From MADRE2 sp964397015 (GTDB lineage: Bacteria; Desulfobacterota; Desulfobacteria; Desulfobacterales; Desulfobacteraceae), in the NCBI GenBank assembly GCA_964397015.1, contig CAYNHL010000117.1, forward strand, positions 1-11,570: 11,570 bases of DNA. The letters are read 5' to 3'. The notes under the pieces are model-generated. The model did no database searches. It saw nothing but the letters and a program-made list of their open reading frames with translations, and was not told the DNA's origin. The position numbers and the translations under genes were made by a program. Numbering within the stretch: position 1 is the first letter of the stretch; each line of letters starts with the position of its first letter. Below, piece by piece: positions 7,853-11,570 of this stretch.

Positions 7853-7888
7853 GCCAATAAGCCAATAAGCCAAGCCTGACCCCGTTAT
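7853..7888 (+). repeat. RAYT-associated repeat, right perfect copy
   Basis: GCC, two AATAAGCC octamers and AAGCCTGACCCCGTTAT are identical over 36 bp to positions 8-43, forming a direct repeat 7.8 kb apart. Its 7856-7888 part is a perfect inverted match to 6757-6789. The stop codon of the CBS-domain gene (7885-7887, minus strand) lies inside it. Confidence 0.92.
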
Positions 7889-8334
7889 GGGAGGAGGGTT
7901 TTGAGGACGTCTTCCTTGCCGATTACGCCAACCAGGCGGTTGTTTTCCACAACGGGCAGGGTGTGGAAGCTTTTATCCACCATGAGGGTGGCAATGGTGT
8001 CGATTCCTGTGTCGGGGGTCACTGTGACAGGATCTGTGCTCATGGCCTGGGCAACGGTCATGGCTGCGATTTTGTTGACCTCTTTTTCCATCTGGCGGCT
8101 GGATGAAACCGGGATCACCATGTCGAGGAATGTGAAAAGGCTGGGCAGGGGAAGCTGTTTCTGCTGGAAGACAAGGTCGCTCTGGCAGAGGATGCCCACG
8201 AGTTCTCCTTTGCCGTCAATTACCGGTGCACCGTTGATTCCTTTGTCCAGAAGGGTTCTGGCCGCCTGTATGATGTCGGTTTCAGGTGAAAGTGTAATTA
8301 CGTCAGTGGTCATGATATCACTGGCTTTTTTCAT
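7885..8334 (-). CDS. Tandem CBS-domain protein
   Basis: This 149-aa stand-alone protein has two CBS domains. The first spans about 5-58 (KASDIMTTDVITLSPETDII, then GAPVIDGKGELVGILCQSDL). The second spans about 93-149 (AQAMSTDPVTVTPDTGID, then HTLPVVENNRLVGVIGKEDVL). Paired CBS domains form a Bateman module that usually binds adenine nucleotides and regulates a partner. No partner is encoded next door, so the role is unknown. No membrane segment or signal peptide is seen. The start is supported by AAGGAGA about nine bases upstream of the ATG. The TAA stop lies within the adjoining repeat copy. The last residues (VLKTLLP) are near where CBS proteins normally end, so the insertion cost little or no coding sequence. 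Confidence 0.88.
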   Translation of the reverse strand: MKKASDIMTTDVITLSPETDIIQAARTLLDKGINGAPVIDGKGELVGILCQSDLVFQQKQLPLPSLFTFLDMVIPVSSSRQMEKEVNKIAAMTVAQAMSTDPVTVTPDTGIDTIATLMVDKSFHTLPVVENNRLVGVIGKEDVLKTLLP

Positions 8335-8354
8335 TTTTTTACTTCTCCTTTACA

Positions 8355-8386
8355 TCGATTGTATCGAGGGATTCCTGGGCTGTTGA
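8355..8386 (-). promoter_or_regulatory. Candidate promoter of the CBS gene with overlapping palindrome
   Basis: On the minus strand, TCAACA (8386-8381), a 17-nt spacer and TACAAT (8363-8358) resemble -35 and -10 hexamers, with 4/6 and 5/6 matches to consensus. A start just downstream would give a leader of about 20 nt carrying the AAGGAGA ribosome site. The -10 hexamer is straddled by a small palindrome, TCGAT-ACA-ATCGA (8355-8367), that could be an operator. This is motif-level evidence only. Confidence 0.3.
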
Positions 8387-8394
8387 ATAGAGCT

Positions 8395-8442
8395 CCGCCC
8401 TTTCGGTTACATGGCTAACCGGCAAGGGTGCGGTGGTTTTTT
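8395..8442 (+). terminator. Terminator-like hairpin with T tract, plus-strand direction
   Basis: On the plus strand, CCG/CGG, CCCTT/AAGGG and CGGTTA/TAACCG segments nest into one imperfect stem (8395-8433) with a CATGGC loop. TGG and six T (8437-8442) follow. It has the form of an intrinsic terminator for plus-strand transcription, although all recognised genes here are on the minus strand. On the minus strand the same stem lacks a T tract. It could block antisense transcription into the polysaccharide operon, or be an RNA structure upstream of the CBS gene. Confidence 0.45.
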
Positions 8443-8460
8443 ATCAATTTTGCTCTATTA

Positions 8461-8484
8461 CTCAAAACAAGCTGAACAGCAGCT
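8461..8484 (-). terminator. Weak candidate terminator after the wbpE-like gene
   Basis: Four bases after the stop codon, the minus strand reads AGCTG-CTGTT-CAGCT and then TGTTTTGAG. This is a 5-bp stem with a short T-rich tail. The position suits termination of the sugar operon, but the stem is short and the T run is interrupted. Confidence 0.3.
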
Positions 8485-8487
8485 ATT

Positions 8488-9373
8488 TTACAGTTGTTCC
8501 AGGCTTTCGTAAAGCTTTTTGACAATAAAATCCTGGTCGGTCCCTGCCAGCACGGGATGCATGGGAAGGCTCATGACCCTGGTCGAAGCCCGGTCCGATT
8601 CAGGAAGANNNNNNNNNNNNNNNNNNNNNNNNNNNNNNNNNNNNNNNNNNNNNNNNNNNNNNNNNNNNNNNNNNNNNNNNNNNNNNNNNNNNNNNNNNNN
8701 NNNNNNNNCGGGGATGATGGTAGCGCCTGTCCTGGCCGTGTACCCGGATTTGTTTCATGGCTGCGGCCAGATCATCATCGTCAGTGAAACAGGCTCCGGC
8801 GTCACCATAGGCGCCAAGAGGCTTGGACGGGAAAAAGGAGGTGCAGCCTATGGTACTCAGGGCGCAGGATTTTGTCCCTTTGCAGGTGGCACCGAAACTC
8901 TGGGCCCCATCTTCTATTACAGGCAGCCTGTGCCGGCGTGCAATGGCGTTGATTACGTCGAAATCGGCGCACTGGCCGTAGAGGCTGACCGGCATGATGG
9001 CGCGGGTCGCCGGTGTGATGGCCGCTTCGACAAGGGCAGGGTCCATGTTAAAGGTTTCAGGATCGATATCAACGAAAACGGGGACGGCTCCGAGCAGTAT
9101 TATGGTTTCAGCGGTGGCGATAAAGGAAAAGGGCGTGGTGATGACCTCGTCTCCTGGACCTATTCCCAGTGCCATCATGGCAATCTGCAGGGCATCGGTA
9201 CCGCTGGAAACCCCTATGCAGTGGCGGACCCCGGTAAATTCGGCCAGTCTGTTTTCAAGCTCGGTGACTTCCGGGCCCATTATGAAACGGCCATGGTCCA
9301 GGACCGTTTGTATTCTCTGGTCAATGGATGCCTTGATTGACTGGTACTGTGCGTTCAGGTCTATAAACTGCAT
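8488..9373 (-). CDS. wbpE: WbpE-like sugar aminotransferase (DegT/DnrJ/EryC1), interrupted by gap
   Basis: This is a PLP-dependent aminotransferase of the DegT/DnrJ/EryC1 family. It most resembles WbpE, which converts UDP-2-acetamido-3-keto-glucuronate to the 3-amino sugar using glutamate. The readable N-terminal 221 residues include SSGTDALQIAM (56-66), the PLP-contacting D155 in VIEDGAQSF and the Schiff-base Lys184 in FFPSKPLGAYGD. They end at RVHGQDRRYHHP before a run of N. After the gap the same gene resumes with SDRASTRVMSLPMHP and ends at LYESLEQL and TAA (8488-8490). Readable parts total about 260 residues against about 360 in the family. The ATG at 9373 lies 2 nt after the wbpB stop, with GGGG six bases upstream. 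Confidence 0.85.
8609..8708. other. Assembly gap (100 N) inside the wbpE-like gene
   Basis: Exactly 100 N separate two halves of one aminotransferase gene. A round 100 usually marks a scaffold gap of unknown size. The partial codons on the two sides add up to three bases, so the true gap should be a multiple of three. By comparison with the family length it should be roughly 300 bases. Confidence 0.9.
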
Positions 9374-9375
9374 AA

Positions 9376-10320
9376 TTACCCCGCAAATGGATGGACAAGG
9401 TCCTTGTCCGGTTGTTCAGGCTGTTTGTTCCGGATGTCGTAAACAAGGTCGATGGATGCCCGCGCGTCTTCTATGCCGAAACCTCCGCCGTCAAGTATAT
9501 CCTGGTATACCAGTGTGTGGAGGTCGGTGAATCCGCCCGAAAATTCAATTTCTTCCCCATCTACCGTGATGGAGCGGTAGGTCGGGCTCTGCTGCCGTAC
9601 GGCCGAACCGGGTAAATCGTTTTTATCCACGGACAGAAACCACCTGACATCCGCGGTTTCAAGCTCGATGAAGCCCGCCATCTTACGGTCTTTGGAAAGG
9701 TGAACCTGGTTGCTTTTCACCGGCCCGAAAATCCACAGCAGCATGTCGAAAAAATGGATGCCGATATTGGATGCAATGCCTCCCGATTTGGTCCTGTCCC
9801 CTTTCCACGAGGTAAAATACCAGTTGCCCCTGGAAGTGATATAGCTCAAATCTATTTTGTGCCTGGGTCTGTCTTTCATGGAGTGAATTTTATTTTTGAG
9901 CGCGATTATAGCCGGATGAACCCTGAGCTGGAGGATATTGTAGATTTTACGGCCGGTTTCCAGTTCGATCTGTGAAAGGGCATCCAGGTTCCAGGGGTTG
10001 AGCACCAGTGGTTTTTCGCACACGGCATGGGCCCCGATGCGCAGGGCGAACCTGATATGCGCGTCATGAAGGTAGTTGGGAGAACAGATGGACACGTAGT
10101 GAAGACGGTCGTTTTCCCCTTTGCGCTTGAGTTTTTCAGCGTGCCGGTCAAATCTTTCGAATTCTGTAAAAAAGGCGACATCATAGGAAAAACTGTCCAG
10201 GATACCCACGGAATCTGAAGGGTCCAGGGCGGCCACCAGCCTGTTGCCGGTATCTTTGACAGCCTTCATGTGCTTGGGTGCGACATAGCCTGCACTTCCT
10301 ATCAGGGCGAAATTCTTCAT
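9376..10320 (-). CDS. wbpB: WbpB-like UDP-GlcNAc-uronate 3-dehydrogenase (Gfo/Idh/MocA)
   Basis: This 314-aa protein closely resembles WbpB/WlbA, which oxidises C3 of UDP-N-acetylglucosaminuronate using a bound NAD+. The N-terminal Rossmann segment reads MKNFALIGSAGYVAPKHM. The family motif CEKPLV (101-106; Lys103) and the catalytic-region NIGIHFFDML (185-194; His189, Asp192) are present. So are the WbpB-typical ITSRGNWYFTSWKGD (161-175) and TVDGEEIEFSGGFTDLHT. The length matches the family (about 315 aa). The ATG at 10320 has AAAGGA eight bases upstream. The gene sits 12 nt after wbpD and 2 nt before wbpE. WbpE usually works in a coupled reaction with this enzyme, which fits their adjacency. 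Confidence 0.9.
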   Translation of the reverse strand: MKNFALIGSAGYVAPKHMKAVKDTGNRLVAALDPSDSVGILDSFSYDVAFFTEFERFDRHAEKLKRKGENDRLHYVSICSPNYLHDAHIRFALRIGAHAVCEKPLVLNPWNLDALSQIELETGRKIYNILQLRVHPAIIALKNKIHSMKDRPRHKIDLSYITSRGNWYFTSWKGDRTKSGGIASNIGIHFFDMLLWIFGPVKSNQVHLSKDRKMAGFIELETADVRWFLSVDKNDLPGSAVRQQSPTYRSITVDGEEIEFSGGFTDLHTLVYQDILDGGGFGIEDARASIDLVYDIRNKQPEQPDKDLVHPFAG

Positions 10321-10332
10321 GGCATCGATCCT

Positions 10333-10983
10333 TTAATGTTGTTTCATGTCACTGTATTTTTGTTTTCCTTGGGTCATGTGCGCCGGCAGGGGTGCTTCTT
10401 CGTCAAGATCAAGGCATTTCAAACAGCCCGGCTCGACTTCCCTGTAGCGATAACCCGACTCCCTGCAGATCATGATACCCGATTCATCGGGATTTTCAAG
10501 TTTGTGGCCGTGCCGGCTCATCCACCCAGCCTGCCGTGCCGGGACCCCGGCCATGAGGGCGTAATCGGGTACATTGCCGGAAACCACGGCCCCGGCCGCT
10601 ATAAAGGCGTACCGCCCGATGACCGTATCGCAGACAATGGTTGCATTGGCTCCTATGGAGGCCCCTCGCCGGATAAGGGTTTTTTCGTATATGGACCGCC
10701 TGACGATCTGGGACCTGGGGTTGAGAACATTGGTCAGAACGCAGGAAGGCCCGAGGAACACATCGTCTTCGATTGTAACTCCCTCGTAGATGGAAACGTT
10801 GTTCTGGATCTTTACGTTGTTTCCGATGACGACACCTGATGACACGCATACATTCTGCCCGAGGCTGCATCCCGAACCGATCACGGCATGGGGAAGGATA
10901 TGGGAGAAGTGCCAGATCCTGGTCCCTTCACCAATGGTCACATCGTCATCGACATATGCGGATTCATGTTTGAAATAGTTCAA
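10333..10983 (-). CDS. wbpD: WbpD-like sugar N-acetyltransferase (left-handed beta-helix)
   Basis: This protein of about 216 aa has hexapeptide repeats of the left-handed beta-helix type (IGEGTRIW, then a run through VVIGNNVKIQNNVSIYEGV and VTIEDDVFLGPSC). It resembles WbpD/WlbB, which uses acetyl-CoA to acetylate the 3-amino group of UDP-2-acetamido-3-amino-glucuronate. The family-like sequence begins NYFKHESAYV. No ATG lies in frame there, so I choose the TTG at 10983. It falls one base after the rfbB stop and is preceded by GAAAGGAG. A longer reading from 11106 would run deep into rfbB and adds no family-like sequence. The C-terminus (about 170-216) carries a CRESGYRYREVEPGCLKC segment. 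It resembles a degenerate Cys-pair motif whose role I cannot assign. Confidence 0.87.
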   Translation of the reverse strand: MNYFKHESAYVDDDVTIGEGTRIWHFSHILPHAVIGSGCSLGQNVCVSSGVVIGNNVKIQNNVSIYEGVTIEDDVFLGPSCVLTNVLNPRSQIVRRSIYEKTLIRRGASIGANATIVCDTVIGRYAFIAAGAVVSGNVPDYALMAGVPARQAGWMSRHGHKLENPDESGIMICRESGYRYREVEPGCLKCLDLDEEAPLPAHMTQGKQKYSDMKQH

Positions 10984-10984
10984 G

Positions 10985-11570
10985 TCACTCCTTTCTGGAA
11001 ATAGCGGCTTTTTCAAGCAGCCTGCGCCACCAGGGTTCATTGTCCAGGTACCAGCAAATGGTCTGCTCCAGCCCGGTATCAAAATCAATGGAGGCGCTGC
11101 AGCCAAGCGAGCGCTCTATCCTGCCTGCGTCAATGGCATAGCGCCGGTCATGCCCGGCCCTGTCCGTGACATGGGTTATCAGTTCTTCACACGGCTTTCC
11201 CAGGGCGGCAGGACAGCCAGGGAACCGGTCTTCAAGTTCCGGTACACTCTGAAATTTTTGATCGATGAGTCGGCATATCCTTTTGACCACATCCAGGTTG
11301 GTCTGCTCGTTGCCGGCACCGATGTTGTATGTCAGGCCCGGTGTTCCTTTTTCAAGGATGCATGCCACGCCGCGGTTATGGTCTGTCACATGGAGCCAGT
11401 CCCTTATCTGGCGGCCGTCTCCGTAGACCGGGAGGGGCCTGCCGTCCAGGGCACTGGAAATGACCAGGGGTATCAGTTTTTCCGGGAACTGGAAGGGACC
11501 GTAATTGTTGGAACAGTTGCTGGTGGTCACCTGCAGGCCGTAGGTCTCGTGATAGGCCCTGACCAGGTGA
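10985..11570 (-). CDS. rfbB: dTDP-glucose 4,6-dehydratase, C-terminal part
   Basis: The 3' part of an RfbB/RffG-type short-chain dehydrogenase makes dTDP-4-keto-6-deoxyglucose in nucleotide-sugar synthesis. The open frame continues past the window edge. The last 194 residues are visible, starting HLVRAYHETYGLQVTTSN. They contain NCSNNYGPFQFPEKLIPL, VYGDGRQIRDWLHVTDH, TYNIGAGNEQTN, HVTDRAGHDRRYAIDAGRI and the closing WYLDNEPWWRRLL. All of these are family hallmarks. The NAD-binding motif and the YxxxK catalytic pair must lie upstream. An internal GTG at 11530 is not the start, because conserved sequence precedes it. The usual LGW before the FxTGL segment is LGCSAS here, a minor deviation. It is first in the visible sugar operon. 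Confidence 0.9.
   Translation of the reverse strand, partial: HLVRAYHETYGLQVTTSNCSNNYGPFQFPEKLIPLVISSALDGRPLPVYGDGRQIRDWLHVTDHNRGVACILEKGTPGLTYNIGAGNEQTNLDVVKRICRLIDQKFQSVPELEDRFPGCPAALGKPCEELITHVTDRAGHDRRYAIDAGRIERSLGCSASIDFDTGLEQTICWYLDNEPWWRRLLEKAAISRKE
10988..10995 (-). promoter_or_regulatory. Ribosome binding site deciding the wbpD TTG start
   Basis: The minus strand reads GAAAGGAG, TGAC, TTG. The strong Shine-Dalgarno sequence four bases before the TTG supports initiation there. It also lies within the last codons of rfbB, so the two genes are likely translationally coupled. The spacing is shorter than usual. Confidence 0.6.

Larger units (their letters stand above)
8..7888. mobile_element. 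Putative RAYT-Wadjet module between 36-bp direct repeats
   Basis: Transposase and jetABCD are co-oriented and enclosed by perfect 36-bp direct repeats at 8-43 and 7853-7888, with an inverted copy between transposase and jetA. This could be a mobile unit, or a region deletable by recombination between the direct copies. The alternative is independent insertion of repeat copies at gene boundaries around a resident operon. The sequence shows the architecture, not the movement. Confidence 0.35.
6757..7888 (-). mobile_element. Candidate RAYT element: transposase bounded by inverted repeats
   Basis: A Y1/HUH transposase gene is bounded by the inverted copy at 6757-6789 and the matching copy at 7853-7888 (33 bp perfect inverted repeat, about 1.13 kb overall). 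Two degraded copies lie inside the right end. No target-site duplication is visible, as expected for HUH Y1 transposition. This class does not normally use perfect long terminal inverted repeats, so the arrangement fits a transposase with its REP-like clients better than a classical insertion sequence. The true element boundaries are inference. Confidence 0.45.

Noticed and set aside
8519..9340. Plus-strand frame running through the N gap
   Set aside because: Continuity across N is meaningless, and the minus strand encodes a clear aminotransferase here.

Overview
The window looks like a chromosomal segment of a mesophilic, moderately GC-rich Gram-negative bacterium. The gene repertoire would suit a deltaproteobacterium (Desulfobacterota), but no taxonomic marker is present, so this is an impression only. 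Every gene I support lies on the minus strand, so the functional reading order runs from high to low coordinates.

Region 11570-8488 is part of a surface-polysaccharide cluster. It holds the 3' part of rfbB (dTDP-glucose 4,6-dehydratase), then wbpD-, wbpB- and wbpE-like genes packed with gaps of 1, 12 and 2 nt. The last three act consecutively on UDP-GlcNAc uronate to make UDP-2,3-diacetamido-2,3-dideoxy-uronate. The wbpE-like gene is interrupted by a run of 100 N that probably stands for about 300 missing bases. A short intergenic stretch (8335-8487) holds candidate terminator hairpins and a candidate promoter. A small tandem-CBS-domain gene follows (8334-7885).

Region 7888-1 is an accessory module. 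It holds a Y1/HUH transposase of the REP-associated (RAYT, IS200-like) kind (7754-6777) and then a complete, intact type I Wadjet anti-plasmid operon, jetA-jetB-jetC-jetD (6758-40). Five copies of one repeat family punctuate the module. The repeat consists of 1-3 tandem AATAAGCC octamers followed by AAGCCTGACCCCGTTAT. Copies lie at 3-43 (+), 6757-6789 (-), 7786-7808 (+, decayed), 7820-7852 (+, variant) and 7853-7888 (+). The jet operon sits exactly between a perfect 33-bp inverted pair: the jetD stop codon and the first two bases of the jetA start codon are repeat bases. Transposase plus jet operon sit between perfect 36-bp direct copies. The stop codons of the transposase and of the CBS gene also lie in repeat copies. 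jetA has no visible Shine-Dalgarno sequence and starts 18 nt after the transposase stop, so its expression probably depends on transcription and translation coming through the transposase gene.

The most notable observation is this codon-precise packaging of a Wadjet defence operon behind a RAYT transposase and between the RAYT's likely repeats. It suggests a mobile or excisable RAYT-Wadjet unit inserted next to a polysaccharide locus. Whether the RAYT actually moved the operon is inference.
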